Source: Novosphingobium barchaimii LL02
Lineage (GTDB): Bacteria > Pseudomonadota > Alphaproteobacteria > Sphingomonadales > Sphingomonadaceae
Length of the DNA: 64,000 bases
NCBI RefSeq assembly: GCF_001046635.1
Contig: NZ_KQ130453.1
Span: 377,001-441,000 of the forward strand
Direction of reading: 5' to 3'
Shown here in pieces: positions 24,535-33,601 of the stretch. A program made the position numbers and the translations under genes. Positions within the stretch are counted from its first letter, which is position 1. Each line of letters begins with the position of its first letter. The notes beneath the pieces are model-generated. The model was not told the DNA's origin. It was given only the letters and a program-made list of their open reading frames with translations, and ran no database searches.

Positions 24535-24628
24535 GAACAGTTTTAGTCAGGCTGCGCGACGGTGCCGCGCGCATAAGCACGTTCGAGATCGGCAGGCTTG
24601 GTGGTAAGCGGCGTGAGCCGCCTGTGAA

Positions 24629-25528
24629 TCAGGGTGCGATCTGGCTGCGTAGATCAGGCACCGCTTTTGCGAGGCCCTGCGCGACCAGGGCAGCGAACAG
24701 GTCGGCGCCCTTATCGCCTACGTGAGTGTAATCGAATTTTCGCTGGAACTGCGCACGCGGGCCGTCAGCGGTGGTTGGTACGTCGGGGAGACGCGCTTCT
24801 GCCGCCGGGCGCGGCTTCAGGGTGGTTCCGGTACGTGCCGCACCGCGTTCAGTGTCGTTAGGTGCCGTCTGGGCCAGGGTCATTGATGCCTCCGGCCCCA
24901 TGGCCTGAACCGCTGCGGCGCTGGCGGCATTGAGGTCCACCAGCGGAACTTTCATCGCGGTCGCTACATCGCGGACCTTGGCGGACCACGGCTCCAGCGT
25001 GTTGTTGAGCTTGCCCTTCACGAATTCGCGGCGGGTCAGCGGGGTGAGCAGCACGGGCATGGCGCCCGCCGCGCGCACTTCTTCCACCATGCGGCGCAGA
25101 TTGGCGGGGAACTCGGATCCCATCTCGGTCCAGCGTTCGGCGACGGTGGACTGGTCGTTATGGGCGAACTGGATCAGAACGTAGGTGCGCCGATAGCCCG
25201 GCACTTTCGCCTCGCCGAGGGCGATGTCCCATGAACCTTCCTGTCGGTAGCTGCGGGTCGATCGGCCGCCGCGCCCCAGGTTGAGGCAGGCGACCGACGA
25301 CTTCACATGATGCGCGCAGAAAAGCGATGCCCAGCCGCTGGTCGGGGCCATGGTGGAATCGCCCACAAGGACGATCTTGTCCGCCGCCAGCTTTTCCGCG
25401 TCGGTGCGAACCGTGCGGCCCTTACTGCTGTCAGGGTTGGCGGCAGCCGCTTGGGCCTGCGCGGTGGGGGGTAGCAGGGCCAGCGTTGCCGCTGCCCCCG
25501 CGATCATCCATACCTGTCGCAACATCAT
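24629..25528 (-). CDS. Secreted SGNH-family esterase (rhamnogalacturonan-acetylesterase-like)
   Basis: A 299-residue exported SGNH hydrolase. A signal peptide (MMLRQVWMIAGAAATLALLPPTAQA) is followed by block I VLVGDSTMAP (catalytic Ser), block II NLGRGGRST, block III QFAHND, and a C-terminal FDYTHVGDKGA with the Asp and His. This set matches rhamnogalacturonan acetylesterase-like enzymes, which remove O-acetyl groups. About 60 residues (roughly 205-265), rich in Ala/Thr/Pro, are inserted before the last block, more than the family usually has. It is the last gene of the PL6-PL17-MFS-SDR unit, so it may deacetylate bacterial alginate before cleavage. That substrate is inferred. Confidence 0.82.
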   Translation of the reverse strand: MMLRQVWMIAGAAATLALLPPTAQAQAAAANPDSSKGRTVRTDAEKLAADKIVLVGDSTMAPTSGWASLFCAHHVKSSVACLNLGRGGRSTRSYRQEGSWDIALGEAKVPGYRRTYVLIQFAHNDQSTVAERWTEMGSEFPANLRRMVEEVRAAGAMPVLLTPLTRREFVKGKLNNTLEPWSAKVRDVATAMKVPLVDLNAASAAAVQAMGPEASMTLAQTAPNDTERGAARTGTTLKPRPAAEARLPDVPTTADGPRAQFQRKFDYTHVGDKGADLFAALVAQGLAKAVPDLRSQIAP

Positions 25529-25536
25529 GTTATACC

Positions 25537-26289
25537 TCAGGAAAAGGCCAGGCCGCCGTTGATGTCGAGGTTTACGCCGGTCAGGAACGCGGCGTCTTCC
25601 GAGAGCAGGAACGAGACGGTGGTGGCCACTTCATCGGGGTGGCCTTCGCGGCGCAGCGGGGTGTTGCCGGCGGTCGCGGCGCGGCCCTCGGGCTTAGAGA
25701 AAATGTCGTGGAAGCTGGTGCCGATCAGGCCGGGGCAAACGGCGTTCACGCGGATGCCCTGCGGACCCAGTTCCTTGGCCCAGCTGCGCGTCAGCGTCAT
25801 CAGCGCGCCCTTCGAGGTGGCATAGATGCTGGCGCCCGGACCGCCGCCGTCACGCCCGGCGAGCGAGGCGATGTTGACGATCGCGCTGCCCTTGGCGAGG
25901 TGCGGCAGCGCGGCCTTGGTGACGAGGAAGGCGGACTTGAGATTGAGGTCCATGACGTGGTCGAAGAACGCTTCGTCCATCTCGGCAAGCGTCTTGCGCG
26001 CGACCATACCGCCAGCGAGGTTCACCACGAAGTCGATCCGGTCGCCAAAGGCGGCGGCGGTAGCAGCGATCAGACCGGTCACGTCTGCGGCTATGCTGAC
26101 GTCTGCCTGGTGGATGATTGCAGTTCCGCCTGCGGCCTCGATCTCGGCCAGGGTCTTTTCGGCTTCCTCGCGGTTGCTGCGGTAGTTGATGACCACTTTG
26201 GCGCCTTCGCGCGCAAGCTGGAGCGATACCGACTTGCCGATGTCGCGGCCGCCGCCGGTGACGATGGCGATCTTGTCCTTGAAACGCAT
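25537..26289 (-). CDS. SDR-family reductase, probable 4-deoxy-L-erythro-5-hexoseulose uronate (DEH) reductase
   Basis: A 250-residue short-chain dehydrogenase. The N-terminal cofactor motif is TGGGRDIG, NLAGG follows, the catalytic Ser lies in NIASLAG and the Tyr/Lys in YATSK. The INYRSN end of beta-2 is compatible with NADPH binding. In alginate use, the monomer left after exolytic cleavage rearranges to DEH, which such reductases turn into KDG; the Sphingomonas A1 DEH reductase is an SDR. The ATG at 26289 matches the family start, and the long upstream extension of the frame lies inside the MFS gene. It sits four bases after that gene. Confidence 0.82.
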   Translation of the reverse strand: MRFKDKIAIVTGGGRDIGKSVSLQLAREGAKVVINYRSNREEAEKTLAEIEAAGGTAIIHQADVSIAADVTGLIAATAAAFGDRIDFVVNLAGGMVARKTLAEMDEAFFDHVMDLNLKSAFLVTKAALPHLAKGSAIVNIASLAGRDGGGPGASIYATSKGALMTLTRSWAKELGPQGIRVNAVCPGLIGTSFHDIFSKPEGRAATAGNTPLRREGHPDEVATTVSFLLSEDAAFLTGVNLDINGGLAFS

Positions 26290-26293
26290 AATG

Positions 26294-27574
26294 TTAGGCC
26301 TCGTTATTGAGATGGGAGGGTGAGGTGAGAGGGGCGATCCGGCCGCCGAGCAGCCAGACGCAAAGGAGCGATACCGGCACCAGCGCGGCGGCCAGTGCGA
26401 AGATCGGGGCATAGCTTTCCTGCGTCATCGACGGCACCAGCCAAGTGGTGACCAGGGTTCCGGCCACCGCTGCCGTGCCGCCAAGGCCCGCCAGCGAGCC
26501 GACCGTGCCGCCGCCGAAATAGTCGGCCGGCAGGGTCTGGATGTTGTTGATTGCCATCTGGAAACCGAACAGGATCACCGCGATCAGCAGCACGGCATAA
26601 AGCGGCGTTGCGGCATGCATGGTCAGCAGCAGCGGGGGCAGCATGATGACGCAGCCCAGCGTGATCGCCGTCTTGCGGGCGAAGTTCACCGTGCGTCCGC
26701 GGGCGATCAGCTTGCCCGACAGCCACCCTCCGGTCAGGCTGCCCGCCATTGCGCCCACGAAGGGAACCCAGGCGAACATGCCGATCTGCTGAACGTCGAA
26801 GCCAAAGGTCTCGGCCAGATAGATCGGCAGCCACGAAACGAACAGCCACCAGACCGGATCGAGGAAGAAGCGGCTGAGGATGATCGCCCAGCTTTCGCTG
26901 TGGCGCAGCATCTCGGTCCAGCCGGGGGCGTAGGCCGGGGCTTTGGGCGCTGCGCTATCCCCGGCGGTGCCCATGATATGGTCGCGCTCGGCTTGGGTCA
27001 GCCACGGGTGGCCATCCGGGTCGGCGCGGTAGAAGAACAGCCAGGGCAGCAGCCAGAGGAAGCCCAGCACGCCGATCAGCAGGAACGTGGTGCGCCAGCC
27101 GAAGCCGGTAAACAGCAGCGCTACCAGCGGCGCCGAGACGATGGCGCCCAGCGAAGCTCCGGCATTGAAGATGCCCTGTGCCAGTGCGCGCTCCTTTTGC
27201 GGAAACCACAGCGCATTGGCCTTGGCCGCGCCGGGCCAGTTGCCCGCCTCGCTGACACCCAGGGTCACGCGCAGCAGCGACAGCAGGCCCAGCGAGCGGA
27301 CCACCGAATGCAGCCCGATCGAGAGCGACCAGAACAGGATCGACACGGCAAAGCCCATGCGGGTGCCGATCACGTCGAAGATCTTGCCGAACACCGATTG
27401 CCCGAAGGCGTAAGCGATCATGAAGATCGTCACAAGCAGGGCATAGTCGGACTTGTCCGCGCCGATCTCCTTGGAGACCGCGGGCCACATCACGGCCAGC
27501 GCGTTGCGATCGATATAGTTGATGACGGTGGCCAACCCGATCAGGGTAATGACCAACCAGCGCATGTTCTTCAC
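26294..27574 (-). CDS. MFS transporter, ACS/hexuronate type
   Basis: A 426-residue inner-membrane transporter of the major facilitator superfamily, anion:cation symporter (hexuronate) branch. It has about 12 membrane segments, the opening MRWLVITLIGLATVINYIDRNALAVMWP and the signature GVSEAGNWPGAAKANALWFPQKERALAQGIF, typical of ExuT-like proteins. It likely carries the unsaturated uronate or DEH made by the PL17 enzyme from periplasm to cytoplasm. Its start overlaps the PL17 stop by four bases (ATGA), and the reductase follows immediately. Confidence 0.88.
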   Translation of the reverse strand: MKNMRWLVITLIGLATVINYIDRNALAVMWPAVSKEIGADKSDYALLVTIFMIAYAFGQSVFGKIFDVIGTRMGFAVSILFWSLSIGLHSVVRSLGLLSLLRVTLGVSEAGNWPGAAKANALWFPQKERALAQGIFNAGASLGAIVSAPLVALLFTGFGWRTTFLLIGVLGFLWLLPWLFFYRADPDGHPWLTQAERDHIMGTAGDSAAPKAPAYAPGWTEMLRHSESWAIILSRFFLDPVWWLFVSWLPIYLAETFGFDVQQIGMFAWVPFVGAMAGSLTGGWLSGKLIARGRTVNFARKTAITLGCVIMLPPLLLTMHAATPLYAVLLIAVILFGFQMAINNIQTLPADYFGGGTVGSLAGLGGTAAVAGTLVTTWLVPSMTQESYAPIFALAAALVPVSLLCVWLLGGRIAPLTSPSHLNNEA

Positions 27575-29778
27575 TTGGCCTTCTCCCCGTCGAAGCGGCC
27601 GACCGGGCCTTTCCAGCTTTGCGCTTTCCCGCCGACCTGCAGGGAATGGCTGCGGGCTGGGTCGGTGTCGTCGGCCAGGACCAGCATCACGCGCCGTCCA
27701 TCACGCAGGGTCAGGGTAACGACGTCGAGGTCGCCCTGACGCGCATGGGTAAAACCGCGCACGGCACTTTCGCTGCCGGTGGTGGTCTCGGCCGATGCGT
27801 CGTAGCGGCCATGCGGCTCCAGCAGGCTGACGAAGGCGGCGTCGGTTGCCCCGTCCAGCCGCTGGATTACGAAAGGTTCGCGCCGCAAGTTGAAGCGCGG
27901 GTCGCTGGCGCCGCTTTCGCCCAGGATCATGGTGACGCCGGGCGTGGCGATCCGGTAGCTGTAGAAACGGCCGTCCTGGATCCAGGTGAGAACGCCGTTA
28001 TCAGCGCCGGGCTTGCCGGTGGCATCGACCCAGAGGTGCTGATAGCCGTCCGCTTTGCCCAGCAAGGGCCGCGTCGTCACGTTCGATTGCAGGGGAAAGC
28101 CGGTGTCGATGATGTGCCCGGCGAAGTGCAGCGGCAGGTCGTAGCGGGCAGGCTTGCCGCCCTTCACCTTGAGCAGATCGACCATGAGCGGGCTTTTCAG
28201 GCCCTTGATATCGAGCTGCACCAGCGCGCGCCGGAAGGTGACGCCCGGGTAGGCCCCGTCCATCTCTGCGATCGAGGCGCGGGTGGGGCCTTCGCCGGAG
28301 AAGTGAAGCTGGCGCGGGGCGAGGGTTTCGGCCAGCTTGGCGTCGCCACCGAAGTGACTGGTCTCGTTCACCACCAGCGTGTTGTGGGCGACGGTCTGCT
28401 TGGCCCAGCTCTCGTTCTCGGGGAGGTAGCGGCCGCCGTCCTTGGCCTCGATATTGAGGAAACGCGCGGCGCCATAGTCGGTCACGATGGCCTGACCGTT
28501 GTCGTAGAGCAGCCAGTTCAGCTTGTCGAAATGGCCGTGGCCCATGCCTTGCGCGGTATTCTTGGCGACCAGCACCTGATCCTTGTCGCCCGGCCCGGCG
28601 CGCAGGATGGCAAGGCCGCCCTTGTCGCCGTCCGGCCCATCGCGCAGCAGCATAGAGGCGAAGGGGAAGGGCCTGGCCTTGCCCGCGGCGACATCGCGCG
28701 CGACTTCAAGGCCCTGAGGCGTCAGCACCGTGCGCTTCTGCCACTGCGCGATGGAAAGCAGCGCGGGATCGTGGGTCACGCCGTACCCGATGGCGACGGC
28801 CTGATACAGTTCCTCGGTGCGCAGGCTCTTGTCCGGCATGGCGTCGTTGAGCGGGAAGAAATAGCCGTCATAAGTCAGCTGGATCGTGGTGCGGATGGCC
28901 TTGGGCACGATGCCGTCCCGATAGGCGAAGATGCGGCGCTGCGGCTCGTTCGCCTCGATGGCGGCCGCGAAAATGACGAAGGGCTGGAGGGCGTAACGCT
29001 GGTAATACGGCCCTTCCGCATAGTAGCCGTCGGGCGAGAACAGCAGGTCGAGCTGGCGCAGAAACCCGGACTTGCCGCTCTTGTCGAGGCCCTTAAGCGC
29101 CTTTTCGACAAGGTCGGGGTCGCGCAGGACGTAGCCGGTCATGCCTACGCCGGCATTGGCCCATGTTGCGTGATTGTGGATGCGGTCGAAGACTTTGGGC
29201 GACCCGGTAGAGAGGAACTGCGCCGTCTTGCGAAAGACGTTGTCGTCGATCGTCTGGCGTTCCTGCGGGGTTAGCGCATCACGCACCGCATCGTAGCCCT
29301 GGACGGCGTAGACTAGCCAGACGCTGTCGTTGAGGCTCTGCCAGAACAGGCGCCCGGCGGCCTGGTTCGACGCCGCCGGGTGCGGGCCCAGGGTGGGGTA
29401 GAGCTTGGCGTAGGCCAGCAGCATGTCGCGCGCGAAGTCGGCGTAGCGGCGCTCTCCCGTGATGCGATAGAGTTGCCCGGCGCCGTAGAGCGCCGTGTAG
29501 TTGCGTTTGTGCTGTTCGTGGCTGGCACCGCCGCCCGCATCCTTGGGCACGGGCACGCTGATGCCGGCCTTCATCGCGGCATCGACACTTTTGCGCACGC
29601 GCGCCAGTTCTTCGCCAAACAGGGGATAGGCTTGCGCATTCGCACCGAGGGCGGACAGCTTGCCGGCATTCATCAGTACAGGGTGGGCATCGTCCGCCGC
29701 GGCCTGCGCGGCCATGGGAAGCGTGAGCGGCGACATGGCGATGGCTGCCACGCCGATGAGGAAAGAGCGGGCAATCAT
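27571..29778 (-). CDS. PL17-type oligoalginate lyase (heparinase II/III fold)
   Basis: A 735-residue exported lyase. The signal peptide is MIARSFLIGVAAIAMSPLTLPMAAQA. An (alpha/alpha)6 toroid (about residues 50-370) is followed by a heparinase II/III-type beta domain. Catalytic-type residues match the characterised PL17 enzyme Alg17c: Asn-His in RIHNHATWAN (202-203), Tyr in YAEGPYYQRYALQPF (258-259) and His in GMGHGHFDKLNW. PL17 enzymes release monomers from the ends of alginate oligosaccharides. The ATG overlaps the PL6 stop by four bases, and the transporter for the product overlaps its own stop. The length agrees with family members. Confidence 0.88.
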   Translation of the reverse strand: MIARSFLIGVAAIAMSPLTLPMAAQAAADDAHPVLMNAGKLSALGANAQAYPLFGEELARVRKSVDAAMKAGISVPVPKDAGGGASHEQHKRNYTALYGAGQLYRITGERRYADFARDMLLAYAKLYPTLGPHPAASNQAAGRLFWQSLNDSVWLVYAVQGYDAVRDALTPQERQTIDDNVFRKTAQFLSTGSPKVFDRIHNHATWANAGVGMTGYVLRDPDLVEKALKGLDKSGKSGFLRQLDLLFSPDGYYAEGPYYQRYALQPFVIFAAAIEANEPQRRIFAYRDGIVPKAIRTTIQLTYDGYFFPLNDAMPDKSLRTEELYQAVAIGYGVTHDPALLSIAQWQKRTVLTPQGLEVARDVAAGKARPFPFASMLLRDGPDGDKGGLAILRAGPGDKDQVLVAKNTAQGMGHGHFDKLNWLLYDNGQAIVTDYGAARFLNIEAKDGGRYLPENESWAKQTVAHNTLVVNETSHFGGDAKLAETLAPRQLHFSGEGPTRASIAEMDGAYPGVTFRRALVQLDIKGLKSPLMVDLLKVKGGKPARYDLPLHFAGHIIDTGFPLQSNVTTRPLLGKADGYQHLWVDATGKPGADNGVLTWIQDGRFYSYRIATPGVTMILGESGASDPRFNLRREPFVIQRLDGATDAAFVSLLEPHGRYDASAETTTGSESAVRGFTHARQGDLDVVTLTLRDGRRVMLVLADDTDPARSHSLQVGGKAQSWKGPVGRFDGEKAK

Positions 29779-32003
29779 GAGGCGTCTCCGCTGCGCGTGT
29801 TGTCCGACACCTGAACTTTCGGGGTGCCTTGCGGGTAAAGTTTCTTGATGAGCGGCTCCGGGGTTTCGACCAGTCGGTTGCCCCGAATGCGGGTGTCCGG
29901 CGATCCGACGCTGTGCGCCAGAGTGATGGCGCCGCCCCTGCGGAAGGTATTGTCTTCGATCAGGGTGGACTGCACGCCCGACAGGGTCAGCAGCACGCGG
30001 CCGCTTTGCGCGACAGTATTGCCGGTGATCGTCACTTCCGGCCCGAAGGTGCTTTCGTCGGTCCCGCCGCGCAGGATATCGGCGAGGGCGCCGATGCGTT
30101 CAAAGCGCGAATTGATGATACGGATGTGCTCAGCGGCATAAAGGCCCCTGCCGCTGGTTTCGGCGCTGGCGGCCAGAACCTTGCCGGAAAGGCCGGTAAC
30201 GGAGATGCCGTTGAGATCGATGTGGTCCGCGAAAGTGGCGGGGGCGGTGGCGATGAGGTCGAAGTCGGGGGCTGCGTCCATGCCCGTGAAAACGGTGCCG
30301 TCCATTTCTACCGCATAGTTGGCGATGGTGGATACCTGCGCGGCGCGCACGGCGGCGTTGCCGGGCAGGCGCGGGGCTTTGTCGCCCCGGATGGTCAGCC
30401 CTTCCAGACGCAGGCTTCCGCCTTCCGCCAGCGCAAAAAGGGTGGGTGATGAAAAGACGATCTCGGCGGCTGCCGGCCCGGTGATCGTCAGCGCAGCGGT
30501 GATGTTCAGAGGGGCGTTGACGGTGTAACGCCCCGCCTTGAGCCGCAGGACCTCGCCTGGTGTGGCCTGCGCGGTGGCAGTCGCAAGGCCGTCCGCCGAC
30601 ACGGTAACGCTGCGGCCGGTGCCGAAACCGGTCTGGTCCGCCGGCTTTGCATACCAGTCTGGTCCGACATCCTTCAGGGCGAGCGGCTTCAAATCGCGCG
30701 GAGCACCCACTTGCGCCAGTTGCGGGTCGGCGGGGTAGAGCAGGCCATTGCCTGCCCTTGCGAGTGCCGTGGCGATCTGGCGGACACCCGGGGACAGGGG
30801 GGCAGGCACAGCAGCGCTGGTCACATTGCGGGAAAAAACGATGCCGCGCGTGTCGGCCTCGATCTGGAAAAGCGTGTCCGCGTTCGCGCCCGTCATCAGG
30901 TTGCCGCGAAGTTCGCTATGGGATGGCGCTGCGGTGCGTTCGGCATCGGCGCCCGCGCCCAGCGTGATGCGGCCCGCGTTCAGGATTGAATTGCCCGCGA
31001 TCACTGCCTGCGACACGGGGTGATAGCGGTTGATCGCGGAGCCGGGCACGCCGTTCATCACCGCGAGCGCGCTGGTGAAATCGGTTCCCGCCAAACCCTC
31101 CATGTAGTTGTCACGCACGGTTTGACGCATGTTGATGACCCGCACGCCGCCGGTATGGGGCTTGCCGTGTCCCATGAAGACATTGCGTTCAACCAGATTG
31201 CCGTTGCCGTGGCGCAGCACGATCGACCCTTGCGAGCGCAGGATCAGGTTGCCGCGAATGATATTGCCGCCAGACTTCACCGAGACGATCTCGACTTCAC
31301 CGTCGCAGCGGTCGAACACGTTGCTGTCGACCATGCTGGCGGAATCGGAAAGGGACTCCTCGCTGGTGCCGATGCGGATCGTCTCGCCGCCGTTCGAGCC
31401 CAGCGGCGGACGGGGGCCGAAATAGTTGTGGTCTATTCTGTGGTTGTTGGCCCCGGCCTGCCCCTTGGGGCGGATGACGGCGAGTGTGACGCCGGCATTG
31501 CCCTTGCCCGCGAACCAGCTGTGGTCGACGCGGTTATCATGCCCGTAGAGAGAGACCCAGCGGTCTTCCTTGCGGCGATCGGGCTGGTTGAAATGGTCGA
31601 TGACGATTTCGGTCAGCCGCGAATGCGCGGCGACATTCTGCGAATCGCGCCGGAAACTGATGACTTCAGCACCCGGCGCATGGCCGCCACGAAAGACCAG
31701 TCCAGACACGACGAGATAGCTTCCCGCCAGTTTGAGACTGGAGGTGCCCGATAGCACGACCTTGCCTTTGGTCTGCGCGGTTAGGGTAATGGGACGTTTT
31801 TCGGTGCCCTTTCCCTCAAACAGGAGTGGGAAGTCTTTCCATTCGCCATCCGCAAGCCTGACGATATCTCCAGGAGCGGCCTTTACTATGGCTGCGCGAT
31901 ATTCGGCCTGATCGTGCACGAGAAATTCAGCTGCGAGCACCGGACAGGGCAGGGCCGGGAGAAGCACGATGCTCCACGCAAAACGAATCGAGCGGCCTTT
32001 CAC
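29775..32003 (-). CDS. PL6 family alginate lyase (chondroitinase B-like), two beta-helix domains
   Basis: A 742-residue secreted lyase with a right-handed beta-helix. After a signal peptide (MKGRSIRFAWSIVLLPALPCPVLA), the first helix (to about residue 380) contains the PL6 catalytic pair: Lys in EIVSVKSGGN and Arg in SIVLRHGNGN. The second helix (about 460-740) is non-catalytic-looking, as in the two-domain enzyme AlyGC. I prefer the GTG start at 32003, which has AGGGGA eight bases upstream; the frame also allows an ATG at 32027. It is the first gene of the alginate operon. PL6 enzymes prefer poly-M, poly-MG or poly-G; the sequence alone does not tell which. Confidence 0.88.
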   Translation of the reverse strand: MKGRSIRFAWSIVLLPALPCPVLAAEFLVHDQAEYRAAIVKAAPGDIVRLADGEWKDFPLLFEGKGTEKRPITLTAQTKGKVVLSGTSSLKLAGSYLVVSGLVFRGGHAPGAEVISFRRDSQNVAAHSRLTEIVIDHFNQPDRRKEDRWVSLYGHDNRVDHSWFAGKGNAGVTLAVIRPKGQAGANNHRIDHNYFGPRPPLGSNGGETIRIGTSEESLSDSASMVDSNVFDRCDGEVEIVSVKSGGNIIRGNLILRSQGSIVLRHGNGNLVERNVFMGHGKPHTGGVRVINMRQTVRDNYMEGLAGTDFTSALAVMNGVPGSAINRYHPVSQAVIAGNSILNAGRITLGAGADAERTAAPSHSELRGNLMTGANADTLFQIEADTRGIVFSRNVTSAAVPAPLSPGVRQIATALARAGNGLLYPADPQLAQVGAPRDLKPLALKDVGPDWYAKPADQTGFGTGRSVTVSADGLATATAQATPGEVLRLKAGRYTVNAPLNITAALTITGPAAAEIVFSSPTLFALAEGGSLRLEGLTIRGDKAPRLPGNAAVRAAQVSTIANYAVEMDGTVFTGMDAAPDFDLIATAPATFADHIDLNGISVTGLSGKVLAASAETSGRGLYAAEHIRIINSRFERIGALADILRGGTDESTFGPEVTITGNTVAQSGRVLLTLSGVQSTLIEDNTFRRGGAITLAHSVGSPDTRIRGNRLVETPEPLIKKLYPQGTPKVQVSDNTRSGDAS

Positions 32004-32096
32004 GCAAAAATCCCCTTCCGTCACCATTCCTGCCGGCTAAATCCCGGTCTTGATGATTGGACTACATCGGATCTCTTTTTATGGCAATATCATATC

Positions 32097-32120
32097 AGAC
32101 CAGATTTCAGATATTGGTAT
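32097..32120. promoter_or_regulatory. Candidate GntR operator of the alginate lyase operon
   Basis: AGACCAG (32097-32103) and ATTGGTAT (32113-32120) form a loose inverted pair (ACCA...TGGT) about 100 bases upstream of the PL6 start, in a very AT-rich segment. ATTGGTAT also occurs in the TBDR promoter at 24527-24534. Control by the GntR regulator at 20728 is inferred. Confidence 0.4.
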
Positions 32121-32329
32121 ATCTTACTGGTAATATAATGTTGCCTGCGCATTCGCGGTGCGGTTGTAGCTCGGTGTATGCGTGAGTCATGTCCGCGCGA
32201 AAGCGGCCGGCGGCTTTGCCTAGCCGCGCGCGATGGGTCTTTGGCGAGGAGGATCGTGCCGGCATGGTCGCAGCAAGATACGGGGCATCAATGGCGCCAT
32301 TTCACTCTGAGCGGCGCACAAGCAAAAGA

Positions 32330-32354
32330 AAAGCCGGCCACAAGGGCCGGCTTT
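32330..32354. terminator. Perfect 10-bp hairpin, possible leftward intrinsic terminator
   Basis: AAAGCCGGCC and GGCCGGCTTT pair perfectly around a five-base loop (ACAAG). On the minus strand the hairpin is followed by TTTTCTTTTG, a good terminator tail; on the plus strand the tail is weaker. No annotated gene feeds into it from the right, which hints at an unseen small transcript. Confidence 0.55.
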
Positions 32355-32756
32355 GAAAGTTTTGGGAGAGGATGCCTGAAAGGCGAGCTCCTTTTGGCCG
32401 ATGCTGCGGTGCGGCACAAGTGCGCGTTTTGCACCTGGGAATTCGTTTTCTACAACACAAAAACGCAACCGCGTTTCCAGGCAGCGGAAAGCCGCTGAGG
32501 TTCTCGCGCTATTTCGCCTGTAACGCTCGGGGATGCCAGCCGTGTTTGGCCTGCCAAGCAGTTTGCACTCGTTAGCCACGCAGTTCGCCGTGTTGCTGGG
32601 CCCCTTGGGTGGACAATTTTGGCTCGCACCGTTGTCACGGCAGCGGGGCAGGCCCGAAGGTGGCGGACGGCTTAAAAAACGTGTGTTTTCGCCGGTTGGC
32701 GGGAACATGCCCGGCGGCCGAGACATACTCCGTTGCGTACTGGGGAGCGTGATATC

Positions 32757-33548
32757 ATGCGGATTGGAATAGTCGTTTTGGTGGCGCTTGCTTTGGTGCC
32801 CAAGGTGGCCAGCGCTCAGGAGCGTGATTTCTGCTCCGACCGGCCGGGTATCGGCACGCCGGCCTGCACGGTATCGCCGGGTCAGGTCTATGTGGAAGCC
32901 GGTATCGGCGACTGGACGCTGGAGCGCAGCGCCGGGGAACGTGAGGATACGTTCCTCGCAGGTGACTTCCTGGTTCGCTACGGTGTGGCAGACCATTCCG
33001 AAGTGCAGATCGGCTGGACCGCGTTGGGGTTTTCTCGAACCCGCGCGGCGGGCAGCATCGAACATAACAGCGGCACCGGCGACGTGACGTTGGCACTGCG
33101 CCGCAATCTGGTACACCCTGACGGGTCCGGTTTTTCAGTGGCGGTTATGCCGTTCGTGACACTGCCCGTCGGACGAGAGCCGATCGGTGCGGGTGACTGG
33201 AGCGCCGGCGCACTGCTGCCGCTTTCCTACGAGCTATCCGACAAGATCAACATTGCCGCCACTACGGAGGTCGACGCCGCCGTGGATGAAGACGGCAGCG
33301 GGCGCCATCTGGCATTCAGCGAGGTCGTCGGCGCGTCGCTGCAAGTGGCGGAGACTTTGACGGCGACGGCCGAGTATCAAGTCATGGCCGACCATGACCC
33401 GCAGGGGCATCAGGTACAGCATGTCTCGGGGCTGTCTCTGGCATGGCAGCCGGGGGAGAACCTGCAGTTCGATGTGGGCGCCAATGCCGGGCTGGACCAC
33501 GATGCGCCTGACCTGGAAGTGTATTTTGGCGTGTCTCGCCGCTTCTGA
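32757..33548 (+). CDS. Outer-membrane beta-barrel protein, MetA-pathway/transporter-like
   Basis: A 263-residue exported protein. The signal peptide MRIGIVVLVALALVPKVASA precedes a short Cys-containing segment (DFCSDRPGIGTPACTVSPGQ). Alternating strands follow, ending in Phe (YFGVSRRF), the hallmark of an outer-membrane beta-barrel. The pattern FLVRYGVADHSEVQIGW and GDVTLALRRNL resembles the 'putative MetA-pathway of phenol degradation' family, which is annotated as transporters without proven substrate. I choose ATG 32757, which follows GGGGAG; an upstream TTG at 32733 is unlikely. It stands alone, converging on the phosphatase gene. Confidence 0.75.
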   Translation: MRIGIVVLVALALVPKVASAQERDFCSDRPGIGTPACTVSPGQVYVEAGIGDWTLERSAGEREDTFLAGDFLVRYGVADHSEVQIGWTALGFSRTRAAGSIEHNSGTGDVTLALRRNLVHPDGSGFSVAVMPFVTLPVGREPIGAGDWSAGALLPLSYELSDKINIAATTEVDAAVDEDGSGRHLAFSEVVGASLQVAETLTATAEYQVMADHDPQGHQVQHVSGLSLAWQPGENLQFDVGANAGLDHDAPDLEVYFGVSRRF

Positions 33549-33601
33549 CAGCGCTGCGAACGGCGGCAGGCCATTCGCAGCACCGTAAGAAACCCGCGAG
33601 G

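Larger units (their letters stand above)
32004..32756. other. 753-base intergenic region without a supported gene
   Basis: The left part (about 32030-32150) is AT-rich and holds the PL6 promoter. The rest (32150-32750) has normal GC content, and no open frame in it looks like a protein. It contains one strong hairpin (32330-32354) and a weaker one near 32465 (AAACGC pairing with GCGTTT on the minus strand, followed by T residues). No tRNA or known riboswitch pattern was recognised. A small RNA transcribed leftward and ending at the hairpin is possible. Confidence 0.5.

Noticed and set aside
32220-33116. 298-residue minus-strand open frame across the intergenic region and the outer-membrane protein gene
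   Set aside because: It has no signal peptide, domain or ribosome site and overlaps a gene with a clear signal peptide and barrel pattern.
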